In this document: positions 8,865 through 17,920 of the stretch, in pieces
Numbering within the stretch: the stretch's first letter is position 1
How the letters are laid out: the number at the start of each line of letters is the position of its first letter
DNA from: Paenibacillus sp. S150
GTDB taxonomy: Bacteria; Bacillota; Bacilli; Paenibacillales; Paenibacillaceae
Reading direction: 5' to 3'
Length of the DNA stretch: 64,000 bases
Assembly: GCF_019352175.1 (NCBI RefSeq)
Contig: NZ_JACBYI010000009.1
Coordinates: forward strand, 124,001 to 188,000
Notes under the pieces: generated by a model
Seen by the model: only the letters and a program-made list of their open reading frames with translations
Databases searched by the model: none
Told to the model about the DNA's origin: nothing
Translations under genes and position numbers: made by a program

Positions 8865-9304
8865 TTCCGGCTCTTCTACTGTCCTGGAACGGACTCAGGG
8901 GATATGATTTGGGGGGGGAGCCGGGTTTTCGCCAAGCTAACGGACTCCAGTGCTGTTATGAACGGTTATTCACCCGGAAAATGCCTGCTGGAGGGGTGAG
9001 ATGTGCACTGCGGTCCGTTAGTCCAGCTACCTGTATGTATTTTATATAGAAAATAGAGGCTATACGGTCCGTAATGGTCAGGAGGAATGACATTAAGGGA
9101 ACCGGGCAGGCGGAAGCAGCATGCTGGAAAAGACCTTTCGTCCGCTCAAGCTAATATATTAAATGTACAGTCTCGCTAGAAGTATTTGCCCGGGTAGTAC
9201 GTTGAACGTAACTTTTATGGAATCCATGGGTTTTTCCTGCAGAAAGCAGCCCGTTTTTGAATCCCGTGGATTTAGTACGGGCCAATGCCGTAGTTGGTCA
9301 GAAC
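8865..9304. other. Intergenic spacer with an 85-bp inverted-repeat interval
   Basis: No coding signal was found. CTAACGGAC at 8937-8945 is repeated inverted at 9013-9021 (GTCCGTTAG), with a further ACGGTCCGTAA at about 9063. This could be a degenerate small repeat element. The rest holds nothing recognisable and leads into the hairpin array. Confidence 0.4.
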
Positions 9305-9690
9305 TAACGGCAGAAATGCCGTTATTGAGGCCTCTCGGGGCAGCTGGTGCAGGAATAACGGCAGAAATGCCGTTATTGAGGCCTTTCGGGGCAGCTGGCG
9401 CAGGAATAACGGCAGAAATGCCGTTATTGAGGCCTCTCGGGGCAGCTGGCGCAGGAATAACGGCAGAAATGCCGTTATTGAGGCCTCTCGGGGCAGCTGG
9501 TGCAGGAATAACGGCAGAAATGCCGTTATTGAGGCCTCTCGGGGCAGCTGGTGCAGGAATAACGGCAGAAATGCCGTTATTGAGGCCTCTCGAGGCAGCT
9601 GGCGCAGGAATAACGGCAGAAATGCCGTTATTGAGGCCTCTCGGGGCAGCTGGTGCAGGAATAACGGCAGAAATGCCGTTATTGTCCAAG
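9305..9690. repeat. Array 1: eight 51-bp hairpin repeats
   Basis: A hairpin with 10-bp arms (AATAACGGCA, loop GAAA, TGCCGTTATT) recurs exactly every 51 bp: its TAACGGCAG begins at 9305, 9356, 9407, 9458, 9509, 9560, 9611 and 9662. The 27-bp linker GAGGCCTCTCGGGGCAGCTG... is nearly invariant (changes T/C at GGTGC/GGCGC, one CTTTC, one CTCGAGG). The loop GAAA is a GNRA tetraloop if transcribed. Because 51 is divisible by 3 and the unit has no stops in several frames, long apparent ORFs cross the array on both strands; I read these as artefacts. It lies 3' of the LysR gene. Confidence 0.9.
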
Positions 9691-9754
9691 CGTCCGGTTA
9701 TTGTCCAAGCGTCCGGTTATTGTCCAAGCGTCCGGTTATTGCCCCAACGTTCGC
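9679..9754. repeat. Four 19-bp tandem repeats at the end of array 1
   Basis: TTATTGTCCAAGCGTCCGG occurs at 9679, 9698 and 9717, followed by a diverged fourth copy at 9736 (TTATTGCCCCAACGTTCGC). The first unit grows directly out of the right arm (GTTATT) of the eighth hairpin, so the two repeat types are fused. Confidence 0.85.
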
Positions 9755-9810
9755 CAGTTGCCCCAACATCGGCTCCTTGCTCCCGGCGCCGGGTTATTGT
9801 CCCGATCGCC

Positions 9811-10692
9811 CTATTTGGTAAGCTCAATAAACTTGCGCGCCGCGGTCGTCAGCGGCATGTTCCGCATGGTCATTATGCCTACCTGGGCAGGGGGAAGCTG
9901 CACGTCGAGCTGAATCTCGAAAAGGGAGCCTTCTTCCAGCTCCTTGGACACGAATTCCCGGGTCACGAAGGAGATGCCGAGCCCTTTGCGGGCAAATTCG
10001 ATGAGCAGGCCGACGCTGCCTACCTCGAATTCGGGCTTCAGCTCATATCCGTAGCCTTGGAATAAGTCCGTAATCGCCATACGTGCGCGGCTGCTGCGGG
10101 AGAAAAGAATGATGGGGTATTGAAGCAGCTCCTCGATGGAGAGCACCTTCTGATTCAGCTCGGCATAATGGCTGCCCGCAATGAAGCAGTCCTGGAGCTG
10201 AAGCCCCTGCCGTACCTCAAGCTGGGGATCGGTGATCGGCATGCGCACCACGCCCAGATCGACAAGGCCTTCTTTTAAATAAGAGATGACCTCCGGTGTG
10301 GTTCCGTGGATCAGATGAAGCCGGATGCCGGGGTGGCGCTGGTGAAAGATTTCGATAAAAGGCAGCAGATAATGCTTGAACAGGGAATCGCTGCCGCCAA
10401 TCCGCAGCTCGCCGTTGTCGAGGTTTTTGAGCTCGGCCATTTTCTTCTCGGCTTGGGTGATGAGGATATGGGATTGTTCAATATAGGAGTACAGAGCAGC
10501 CCCTTCCGGTGTCAGAGCGACGCCCTTGGAATTCCGGGTGAAGAGGGTGAGTCCAAAGCTGTCCTCCAGCTGCTTAATCGCATGGCTGACACTCGGCTGG
10601 GTAATATACAGGGATTTGGCGGCTTGGGTCAGGCTGCCGGTCTTGGCCGCCCAGTAAAAAACCTTATACAGCTCGAAATTGTTCATAGACAT
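9811..10692 (-). CDS. LysR-family transcriptional regulator
   Basis: 293 residues. The N-terminal winged HTH (about residues 1-60: FYWAAKTGSLTQAAKSLYIT, QPSVSHAIKQLEDSFG, LFTRNSKGVALTPEGAALY) is classic LysR, followed by a linker helix and a periplasmic-binding-like effector domain (about 90-290: NGELRIGGSDSLFKHYLLPF). Start 10692 has AGGAG about 9 nt upstream; a second Met is at 10686. It is transcribed divergently from zwf with 99 bp between the starts, the usual layout when a LysR protein controls both itself and the neighbour. The effector is unknown; a sugar phosphate or redox signal would fit the zwf-tal-gnd context, but that is inference. Confidence 0.9.
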   Translation of the reverse strand: MSMNNFELYKVFYWAAKTGSLTQAAKSLYITQPSVSHAIKQLEDSFGLTLFTRNSKGVALTPEGAALYSYIEQSHILITQAEKKMAELKNLDNGELRIGGSDSLFKHYLLPFIEIFHQRHPGIRLHLIHGTTPEVISYLKEGLVDLGVVRMPITDPQLEVRQGLQLQDCFIAGSHYAELNQKVLSIEELLQYPIILFSRSSRARMAITDLFQGYGYELKPEFEVGSVGLLIEFARKGLGISFVTREFVSKELEEGSLFEIQLDVQLPPAQVGIMTMRNMPLTTAARKFIELTK

Positions 10693-10791
10693 GGTCTATA
10701 GCTCCTGTGAAATATATTAATTACTTGTATAGGTTGTATTTGTATTATAGTGTAACCAGGAAAGATAAACCAGAGCAGAAGGAGAATGGAG
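10693..10791. promoter_or_regulatory. Divergent LysR/zwf control region
   Basis: 99 bp of AT-rich DNA between two divergent starts. CTATA (10696-10700) and TATAG (10728-10732) form a loose inverted pair around AATATATTAATTA, and TATTAT at about 10743 could be a -10 for zwf. No textbook T-N11-A box or perfect -35 is evident, so binding sites are not assigned. Confidence 0.3.
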
Positions 10792-12303
10792 ATGGAGGCA
10801 ACCACATTTGTTTTATTTGGAGCGACAGGGGACTTGGCCCGCAGAAAAATTTACCCTGCGCTGTATAATCTGTATCTCGACCATAAGCTGCACCGTTCAT
10901 TCTCTGTGATTGGTCTTGGCAGAAGAGAATTGGCCGATGAAGCCTTTCAGGCTATGGTGGAACGGTCGATCCGGGACTTTTCCCGGCGGGAAGTGAATGA
11001 TTCTGCATCTGTGCGGAGCTTCTTGAAGGCCTTCCGATATAATGTGCTGGATGTAGGGCACACCGAAGATTATCTTAAGCTGCTGCAGCGGGTGGAGCAG
11101 CAGGAAGAGAGCATGGGCAGTTCCCCGAACCGGATGTTCTATTTATCCGTCGGCCCTGAGTTTTTTGAGACAATTGCCTTGAACATTAAGGAAAGCGGCC
11201 TTGGTGCCGCCAAAGGCTGGAAGCGTCTGGTGATTGAGAAGCCCTTCGGTCATGATCTGCAGTCCGCGCAGAAGCTGAATCTGAAGCTGAGTGAAGCTTT
11301 TACCGAGGACGAAATTTTCCGGATCGACCATTACCTGGGCAAGCCGATGGTGCAGGAGCTGGATGTGTTCCAGCAGACGAATCCGGTGCTTCATGCACTC
11401 TGGAACAACCGCTACATTGCCAACGTGCAGATTACCGCAGGGGAAACCGTGGGCGTGGAAGAAAGAGCGGGCTATTACGACCATGTGGGTGCGCTCAGAG
11501 ACATGTTCCAGAATCATATGCTGCAGCTGCTGATGATGCTCGCGATCCGCTTGCCGAAAGACAGCTCCGCAGACGAGGTGCGCTTCAAGAAGAAAGAGGT
11601 CATGGAAGCCCTGGAGCCGCTTAAAGAAGCGGATGTCCGGGCTAGCGTAATTCGCGGGCAGTACACTGCAGGCATCATCCAGGGCAAGCCGGTTCCAGGC
11701 TACCTCTCCGAACCGGGAATACCGGCAGGGTCGATGAATGATACCTTTATTGCGGCCAGACTTATGATCGATGATCCATTCTGGAAGGGCGTGCCGTTCT
11801 ATGTCCGGACCGGGAAGAGAATGAAAGAGAAATCGACGCGGATAGTGATTGAGTTCAAAGAGCCGCTCAAGCAGAGTTCGTCAGCAGCCGGGGACGATAT
11901 CCCCAATCTTCTGGTATTCGAGATCAGCCCGAACGAGGGAATAACTCTGCAGCTTAAGGCAAGAGATCCCCAGCACAAAGGGAAGTTCAAGGCGATGCAT
12001 ATAGACTTCCATACCAGCTCTATTGAGGTGCCGGAGGCGTATGAAAACCTGATTTATGACGCTTTGCACGGAGATCCGTCGTTTTTTGCACATTGGAATG
12101 AGGTGGAGCTGTCCTGGAAATGGGTGCAGCCGATCCTGAATGCTTTTGACAAGAATACGGTTCCTCTCCGGTCCTACGCTGCGGGTACATTCGGACCTGC
12201 TGAATCGGATCAGCTGCTGGCAAGGGATGGACATCACTGGTGGCTCGATTCTTCCACTCAGGAAGCAAGCGGGCTTTCACTGTCTGATGCTTCAAATTTT
12301 TAA
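10792..12303 (+). CDS. zwf: Glucose-6-phosphate 1-dehydrogenase
   Basis: 503 residues from ATG 10792; AAGGAG lies 7 nt upstream of this ATG, whereas the ATG at 10786 would be only 1 nt from it. It catalyses the first step of the oxidative pentose phosphate pathway, making 6-phosphogluconolactone and NADPH. The N-terminal Rossmann motif is LFGATGDLARRK (residues 8-19), the substrate/catalytic motif RIDHYLGK is near residue 178, and the C-terminal domain is complete (KGVPFYVRTGKRM; ending DGHHWWLDSS). Length and motifs are normal for zwf. It opens an operon with tal and gnd and lies divergent from a LysR regulator. Confidence 0.96.
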   Translation: MEATTFVLFGATGDLARRKIYPALYNLYLDHKLHRSFSVIGLGRRELADEAFQAMVERSIRDFSRREVNDSASVRSFLKAFRYNVLDVGHTEDYLKLLQRVEQQEESMGSSPNRMFYLSVGPEFFETIALNIKESGLGAAKGWKRLVIEKPFGHDLQSAQKLNLKLSEAFTEDEIFRIDHYLGKPMVQELDVFQQTNPVLHALWNNRYIANVQITAGETVGVEERAGYYDHVGALRDMFQNHMLQLLMMLAIRLPKDSSADEVRFKKKEVMEALEPLKEADVRASVIRGQYTAGIIQGKPVPGYLSEPGIPAGSMNDTFIAARLMIDDPFWKGVPFYVRTGKRMKEKSTRIVIEFKEPLKQSSSAAGDDIPNLLVFEISPNEGITLQLKARDPQHKGKFKAMHIDFHTSSIEVPEAYENLIYDALHGDPSFFAHWNEVELSWKWVQPILNAFDKNTVPLRSYAAGTFGPAESDQLLARDGHHWWLDSSTQEASGLSLSDASNF

Positions 12304-12342
12304 TATAATAATTGATTCAACTAAAAATGGAGGTTTACAGAG

Positions 12343-13011
12343 ATGAAATTTTTTATCGATACCGCAAATGTGGAAGACATCAAAAAGGCATACCAGATCG
12401 GCGTCCTGTCCGGAGTCACAACGAATCCTTCTCTGGTGGCCAAAGAGGGCGTGAAATTTGAAGACCGCATTGCGGAAATTCTGCGTACCGTGCCCGAGGT
12501 AGAGTCCGTATCCGCCGAGGTAACTCCGGATGCCGTAACTGCGGAAGAGATGATTGCACAGGCCGATGAGCTGATCAAGATCAATAACTATGATAAAAAC
12601 ATTACAATCAAGCTCCCGATGACGCTCGCGGGCCTTGCGGCCTGCCGGTATCTGACCCAAAAAGGCGTGAAAACCAACGTGACGCTGATCTTCACCGTGA
12701 ACCAGGCGCTGCTTGCTGCCCGTGCCGGAGCTACTTATGTATCGCCATTCCTGGGACGCCTGGATGATATTTCAGAGGATGGGGTGCAGTTGATCGTAAA
12801 GGTCGCCGAGCTGTTCCGCATTCATAACCTGGATGCGCAGATTATCGCCGCCTCGGTCCGCCATCCGGACCACGTGACCCGCGTGGCGATGGCTGGTGCG
12901 CATATTGCCACCATTCCTTTCAGCGTGATCGAGCAGATCTCCAAGCACCCGCTGACCGATCAGGGGCTGGAGAAGTTCGCTGCCGACTGGAAGAAAGCGC
13001 CGCAGGTCTAA
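12343..13011 (+). CDS. tal: Transaldolase (short TalC/FSA-type)
   Basis: 222 residues, the length of the compact decameric TalC/fructose-6-phosphate-aldolase subfamily rather than the 320-residue TalB type. Motifs: [20 protein letters not shown] at the start, [13 protein letters not shown], the Schiff-base lysine in NITIKLPMT (Lys90), [17 protein letters not shown] and SVRHPDHV. It moves dihydroxyacetone units between sugar phosphates in the non-oxidative pentose phosphate pathway. GGAGG lies 8 nt upstream of the ATG; the gap to zwf is 39 bp and to gnd about 35 bp, so the three are one operon. Confidence 0.93.
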   Translation: MKFFIDTANVEDIKKAYQIGVLSGVTTNPSLVAKEGVKFEDRIAEILRTVPEVESVSAEVTPDAVTAEEMIAQADELIKINNYDKNITIKLPMTLAGLAACRYLTQKGVKTNVTLIFTVNQALLAARAGATYVSPFLGRLDDISEDGVQLIVKVAELFRIHNLDAQIIAASVRHPDHVTRVAMAGAHIATIPFSVIEQISKHPLTDQGLEKFAADWKKAPQV

Positions 13012-13046
13012 TTGTCCAGCACATATCATAGGGAGGTCTAGTGACG

Positions 13047-14462
13047 ATGGGTAAACAGCAGATTGGTGTGGTCGGATTAGCCGTCATGGGCAAGAATCTG
13101 GCCTTGAATATGGAGAGCAAAGGGTTCTCCGTAGCCCTGTACAACCGTTCCAGGGAGAAAACGGATGAGCTGCTGGCAGAAGCGGCGGGCAAAAATTTCA
13201 CGGGTGCCTACAGCATCGAAGAGTTTGTCCAGTCTCTGGAGCTGCCGCGCAAAATCATGATTATGGTCAAGGCCGGCAAGCCGACGGATGATACGATCCA
13301 GCAGCTGGTGCCGCATTTGTCGCCCGGGGATATTCTGATAGACGGCGGGAACGCCTTTTTCCCGGATACGCAAAGACGGAACAAGGAGCTTCAGGCCCAA
13401 GGCTTCCGCTTCATCGGCGCCGGGGTATCGGGCGGTGAAGAGGGGGCGCTGAAGGGACCGGCGATTATGCCGGGCGGGCAAAAGGACGCCTACGAGCTGG
13501 TAGAGCCGATCCTGACCGCCATTTCGGCCAAGGTGGACGGCGATCCGTGCTCAACTTATATCGGTGAAGACGGTGCCGGACACTATGTCAAAATGGTTCA
13601 TAACGGCATCGAATACGGCGATATGCAGCTCATCGGTGAAGCGTATCAGCTGCTGAAGGATGTGCTGGGCCTCGGCACCGGTGAACTGCATGAGATTTTC
13701 TCGGAATGGAACCGCGGCGAGCTAAGCAGCTACCTCATTGAGATCACAGCCGACATCTTTGCCAAGGCAGACCCGGATACCGGCAAGCCGATGGTCGACG
13801 TAATCCTGGATTCCGCCGGACAGAAGGGAACAGGCAAATGGACAAGTCAGAATGCGCTCGATCTGGGCGTTCCATTGTCCATCATTACCGAATCCGTCTT
13901 TGCACGGTTTATCTCGGCAATGAAGGAAGAGCGCGTTGCCGCAAGCCAGCGCCTGAAGGGACCTGAGGTCAAGGGCTATGACGGCGGCGCCAAGGAATTC
14001 ACCGAGGCGGTCCGCAAAGCGCTTTACGCCAGCAAAATCGCTTCCTACGCCCAGGGCTTTGCCCAGATGAGAGTGGCTTCGGACGAATATAACTGGAATC
14101 TGAACTATGGCAGCATTGCAATGATCTTCCGTGGAGGCTGCATTATCCGCGCAGGCTTCCTGCAGAATATCAAGGACGCTTATGACCGCGACCCTGAGCT
14201 CAAAAACCTCTTCCTGGATGAGTATTTCAGCAGCGTGGTCCATAACTACCAGGAAGCATGGAGAGATGTGGTTGCGGTTGCCGTCAAAAGAGGAATTCCG
14301 GTTCCGGCTTTTGCCTCCGGCCTGGCTTACTATGACAGCTACCGCTCTGAACGACTTCCGGCCAACCTGCTGCAGGCGCAAAGAGACTACTTTGGAGCGC
14401 ACACCTTTGAACGGGTAGATCAACCGGGAAGCTTCCATTTTCAGTGGATGGACAATAAGTAA
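13047..14462 (+). CDS. gnd: 6-phosphogluconate dehydrogenase, decarboxylating
   Basis: 471 residues. It oxidises and decarboxylates 6-phosphogluconate to ribulose 5-phosphate, making NADPH. The nucleotide-binding start is [20 protein letters not shown], then the substrate motifs [20 protein letters not shown] and the catalytic Lys/Asn segment [15 protein letters not shown]; the C-terminal all-helical domain and tail are complete. ATG 13047 is preferred from the usual MxKQQIG start; a GTG at 13041 is 4 nt from GGGAGG and is a possible alternative. It is the last gene of zwf-tal-gnd and is followed by a terminator. Confidence 0.95.
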   Translation: MGKQQIGVVGLAVMGKNLALNMESKGFSVALYNRSREKTDELLAEAAGKNFTGAYSIEEFVQSLELPRKIMIMVKAGKPTDDTIQQLVPHLSPGDILIDGGNAFFPDTQRRNKELQAQGFRFIGAGVSGGEEGALKGPAIMPGGQKDAYELVEPILTAISAKVDGDPCSTYIGEDGAGHYVKMVHNGIEYGDMQLIGEAYQLLKDVLGLGTGELHEIFSEWNRGELSSYLIEITADIFAKADPDTGKPMVDVILDSAGQKGTGKWTSQNALDLGVPLSIITESVFARFISAMKEERVAASQRLKGPEVKGYDGGAKEFTEAVRKALYASKIASYAQGFAQMRVASDEYNWNLNYGSIAMIFRGGCIIRAGFLQNIKDAYDRDPELKNLFLDEYFSSVVHNYQEAWRDVVAVAVKRGIPVPAFASGLAYYDSYRSERLPANLLQAQRDYFGAHTFERVDQPGSFHFQWMDNK

Positions 14463-14486
14463 TCATCATATGGATTTACCAATGAA

Positions 14487-14510
14487 GTCCGGGCGCAGGC
14501 CCGGGCTTTT
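14487..14510 (+). terminator. Intrinsic terminator of the zwf-tal-gnd operon
   Basis: GTCCGGGC (14487-14494), a 4-nt loop, GCCCGGGC (14499-14506), then TTTT. One G-T wobble in the stem. It lies 25 bp after gnd. Confidence 0.7.
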
Positions 14511-14544
14511 ATCACGAATCTATGGTTCGATACAGAAGCACAGC

Positions 14545-14959
14545 GGGATTTACAGTGCGGGCAGAATGCTGTACACACTGGCTAAGAATGGACAGGCCCC
14601 GAAGTTTTTTGGCAAGGTCCCGGAGAGCGGCGTGCCCGGGAACAGTATTATTACGACGATTTCCCTGCTGCTGTTGGGCGTGCTGTTTAACTACCTGATG
14701 CCCGATTCCAAGCTGTTCCTGTACATTTACAGCGCCAGCATTCTTCCTGGAATGGTGCCGTGGTTTGCGCTGGCGGTCAGCCAGTTCAAATTCCGCACGA
14801 AGCGGAACAGCGAAATGGGCGTTCATCCTCTTCCTGTCGCTGGTGCTGGCTGGCATGTGGTTTAATCCCGATTCCCGCACCTCTTTGCTTGTCGGTGCAG
14901 CTTTTATTCTGCTCGTTATTGCCGGTTATTTTGTCTTTGGAGTCGGCAGGCGCCGTTAA
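14545..14959 (+). pseudogene. Amino acid permease, C-terminal remnant with a frameshift
   Basis: Immediately after the gnd terminator the frame encodes GIYSAGRMLYTLAKNGQAPKFF, then KVPESGVPGNSIITTISLLLLG, a late-permease segment of the APC (AAT/GABP-type) superfamily. Near 14815 the frame shifts and continues as FILFLSLVLAGMWFNPDSRTSLLVG, ending FGVGRRR. The first nine or so helices are missing, so it is 5'-truncated and frameshifted. Two hydrophobic segments remain in each part. Confidence 0.75.
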
Positions 14960-15050
14960 TATTGGACAATGTACTATCCCTTTTAGGACGGTTATACTTA
15001 AGCTGCTATGCGGTTTTGGAAGAATGACAGGTGACTAAAGGGAGGCCGAA

Positions 15051-17441
15051 ATGATGATTAGAGCCACGGCAGACAATGAATATGTTGAATTGACGAGCCC
15101 CACCCTGCTGCCCAAAGCTTCGGGGTTTCTCTGGAATGAGAAGATGATGATCCACGTGAATTGCCGCGGGTATGCGGTTGCGCAGTTTATGCAGCCGGAG
15201 CCTGCGAAGTATTCGTATGCCCCGAATCTGGAAGCGAAAACCTTCATGCAGCCGGAGCAGCCCTATTATGCCCACCATTCCGGCCGTTTTCTCTATGTGA
15301 AGGATGAGGAGACGGGCGGGGTTTTCTCGGCGCCTTATGAGCCTGTCCGCGTCCTGCCGGAGCAGTATACCTTTGCTGTAGGAAAGCATAATATCGTCTG
15401 GAAAATTGAACATCTCGGGATTGCTGTCGAAATGACGCTCAGTCTGCCGAAGGAAGATGCCCTGGAGCTGTGGCGGGTGAAGGTGAAGAATCTGACGGAC
15501 AGGAAGCGGAAGCTCAGTATTTATCCTTATTTTACAGTGGGCTACATGTCATGGATGAACCAGTCGGCTGAATATCACGAAGAATTGCAGGCGGTGGTCT
15601 GCTCTGCGGTTACGCCGTATCAGAAATATCAGGACTATGCAAAGATCAAGCTGCTGAAGGACAAGACCTTTCTGCTTGCTGAACAGGAGCCGCGCGCCTG
15701 GGAGGCCAGCCAGGAAGCCTTTGAAGGGGAAGGCGGGATCGCCATGCCATCCGCGGTTCAGCAGGAGATACTGTCCGGAGGGGATGCCCGGTATGAGATG
15801 CCGCTGTGTGTCCTGCAATACAGCCCCGATCTGGGGCCTGGAGAAGAGAAGGTCTACCGCTTTATTTTTGGTCCGGCCAAGGATGAGGAAGAGATCGCGC
15901 ATATCCGCCGGCATTATTTTCGGGATGCAGAGACCGGCGGCGGGGATGGGTTTGCGGCGGCTGAACGGGAATACGCGGAGTACATACAGGAGGGCAGAGG
16001 CTGCATCGAGATTAAGACGCCTGATGCCGATCTGGACAACTTTGTGAATCACTGGCTGCCCCGGCAAATGTATTATCATGGCCAGACCAACCGCCTGACG
16101 ACCGATCCGCAGACCCGGAACTACCTGCAGGACAATATGGGAATGAGCTATATTAAGCCGCAGATGGCGAGAAAGGCGTTTCTGCTGGCGTTAGGCCAGC
16201 AAAAGGCAAGCGGTGCCATGCCGGACGGAATTATTTTGCATGAAGCGGCTGAGCTGAAGTACATTAATCAGGTTCCGCATATGGATCACTGTGTGTGGCT
16301 GCCTGTTTGCCTGGGCACCTATCTGGATGAAACAAATGATTACACCATTATGGAGGAACAGGTTCCTTTTGCGGACGGCGGGGAAACGGCTGCTGTCTTC
16401 GAGCATATCAACCGGGCGATGCGGTGGCTGATGGGTGCTACGGATGAACGCGGCCTGAACTATATCGAGCAGGGCGACTGGTGCGATCCGATGAACATGG
16501 TGGGCTACAAGGGAAAAGGCGTTTCCGGCTGGCTGACGATGGCATCGTCGTATGCCTTTATCATCTGGTCGGAGATCTGCGGCAAAAGCGGCCGGCCGGA
16601 CCTGCGCAAGGAATTCGCTGATGCGGCGGCTGGCGCGAATGTGGTGATCAATCAATATTTGTGGGATGGCAACTGGTACGCCCGGGGAATTACCGATGAT
16701 AATGTGGTGTTCGGCATCAGCAAGGATACGGAAGGCCGGATCTTCATTAACCCGCAAGGCTGGGCGCTGCTGTGCGGAGCCGCAGATGCTTCGAAGCAGG
16801 AGAAGCTGATGCAGGCGGTCAGGGAGCAGCTCGAAACACCTTATGGTGTGGAAAAGCTGGCGCCCTCCTACACGGCAATGCGCGAGGATGTGGGGAGAGT
16901 AACACAGAAGCATCCGGGGACCGCCGAGAATGGCGCGGTGTATAACCATGCGGCAGCTTTTTATATCTATGCGCTCTACAGCGTAGGTGAACCGGATGAT
17001 GCCTACCGCCTGCTGCGGAAAATGATCCCCGGACCGGACCTTGAGGATCTTGTGAGGCGCGGCCAGCTGCCTGTGTTCATCCCCAATTATTATCGCGGCG
17101 CCTACAAGCAATTTCCGCGTACCGCCGGGCGTTCCAGCCATTTGTTCAATACAGGGACCGTTCCGTGGGTATACCGCTGCCTGATCGACGGCCTGTTCGG
17201 CATACAGGGAAATGAAGCGGGAATCCGCATCAGCCCGCAGCTTCCTGCACATTGGCAAGAGGCGGCGGTCAAACGCATCTTCAGAGGTGCCAAGCTGCAT
17301 ATCGGAATGAAGCGCGAAGCGGGATTGGCTGCTGCAGAAGTGTATGTGAACGGCAATTTGACTGAAGACGGCCTGATTAAGGATCTGGAAGCGGGCAAGG
17401 AATATAATGTGCTGGTCAAGCTGCCGCTCCGGAATGCATAA
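15051..17441 (+). CDS. GH94-like glycoside phosphorylase / GH36-type hydrolase-domain protein
   Basis: 796 residues, no signal peptide, so cytoplasmic. The N-terminal half is a beta-sandwich substrate-binding domain (to about residue 280), then a linker and an (alpha/alpha)6 catalytic domain (about 315-720) with HWLPRQMYYHGQTNRLTTDP, GASGAMPDG-like SGAMPDGIILHEAAELKY, and the acid motif EQGDWCDPMNMVGYKG (Asp476 and Asp479). GH94 enzymes use phosphate to cleave beta-linked disaccharides such as cellobiose or chitobiose, with Asp of a GDWxD motif as general acid. The substrate cannot be read from sequence; Cys replaces the usual Asn in GDWND. GGGAGG lies 5-8 nt before ATGATG. It is a single-gene unit ending at a terminator. 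Confidence 0.75.
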   Translation: MMIRATADNEYVELTSPTLLPKASGFLWNEKMMIHVNCRGYAVAQFMQPEPAKYSYAPNLEAKTFMQPEQPYYAHHSGRFLYVKDEETGGVFSAPYEPVRVLPEQYTFAVGKHNIVWKIEHLGIAVEMTLSLPKEDALELWRVKVKNLTDRKRKLSIYPYFTVGYMSWMNQSAEYHEELQAVVCSAVTPYQKYQDYAKIKLLKDKTFLLAEQEPRAWEASQEAFEGEGGIAMPSAVQQEILSGGDARYEMPLCVLQYSPDLGPGEEKVYRFIFGPAKDEEEIAHIRRHYFRDAETGGGDGFAAAEREYAEYIQEGRGCIEIKTPDADLDNFVNHWLPRQMYYHGQTNRLTTDPQTRNYLQDNMGMSYIKPQMARKAFLLALGQQKASGAMPDGIILHEAAELKYINQVPHMDHCVWLPVCLGTYLDETNDYTIMEEQVPFADGGETAAVFEHINRAMRWLMGATDERGLNYIEQGDWCDPMNMVGYKGKGVSGWLTMASSYAFIIWSEICGKSGRPDLRKEFADAAAGANVVINQYLWDGNWYARGITDDNVVFGISKDTEGRIFINPQGWALLCGAADASKQEKLMQAVREQLETPYGVEKLAPSYTAMREDVGRVTQKHPGTAENGAVYNHAAAFYIYALYSVGEPDDAYRLLRKMIPGPDLEDLVRRGQLPVFIPNYYRGAYKQFPRTAGRSSHLFNTGTVPWVYRCLIDGLFGIQGNEAGIRISPQLPAHWQEAAVKRIFRGAKLHIGMKREAGLAAAEVYVNGNLTEDGLIKDLEAGKEYNVLVKLPLRNA

Positions 17442-17457
17442 AAATAACTTGATCCAT

Positions 17458-17505
17458 GAAATCCCCGCCTGTACTCCTTTTGCTGGAGCCGGGTGGGGAT
17501 TTTTC
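17458..17505 (+). terminator. Intrinsic terminator after the GH94-like gene
   Basis: AAATCCCCGCC (17459-17469) pairs with GGGTGGGGATTT (17491-17502), followed by TTTC. The loop is about 20 nt. Confidence 0.65.
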
Positions 17506-17507
17506 TT

Positions 17508-17720
17508 GCCTCTAGTGGTAAAAAGTAACACTAATTGAACTCATTTGGCTTATAGAGAACTCCTAGTGGTAAAAAGTATCACTAATTCTGCTTAAACCAG
17601 CCATATGGGGGGAGTGGGCTGAAATTAGGTGTACAAAATCCCACTAAAGTCCTTTGCAGCCACGATTCCAGCGATTTAGTTTTACTTTTTTCACTTAAGT
17701 TCCGTTCCCTGTTACCCCAC
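17508..17720 (-). repeat. Dispersed CACTAAT/AGTGGGA repeat, copy 1 (inverted)
   Basis: Read on the minus strand this holds the same blocks, in the same order, as the elements at 36225 and 54930: AAAAAGTAAAACTAA, then TTTAGTGGGATTTTGTACAC, CCCCCCATATGGCTG, and ATTAGTGATACTTTTTACCA. On the plus strand two modules CTAGTGGTAAAAAGTAACAC and CTAGTGGTAAAAAGTATCAC lie 47 bp apart (17514 and 17561). Each module is an interrupted palindrome (TAGTG...CACTA). No coding signal was seen from 17442 to 17914. Confidence 0.75.
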
Positions 17721-17920
17721 TGGGCAGGGGCGGTAGCGGCCGACTGAAAGCTTCCCGTTCTCACCGTAAGCATAAGTAAGCAGTATCCGAAAAGTCCGGA
17801 CATTCCGCGCAGCCACGAACAAGTTACAAATGAAAATTGCCGGTTCAGTCTATACAGCGGCTCAAAATAACCGATAATAATATGGAGCTACAGAAAACTC
17901 CATGAAGGGAATTATTGAGC

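Noticed and set aside
9305..9690. CRISPR array
   Set aside because: The sequence between hairpins is the same in every unit, so there are no unique spacers, and no cas genes are present.
9163..10065. Long ORFs (up to 300 codons) across hairpin array 1 on both strands
   Set aside because: The 51-bp unit is a multiple of three and lacks stops in several frames, so ORFs arise automatically. They lack ribosome sites, have family-free repeat translations, and one runs into the antisense of the LysR gene.
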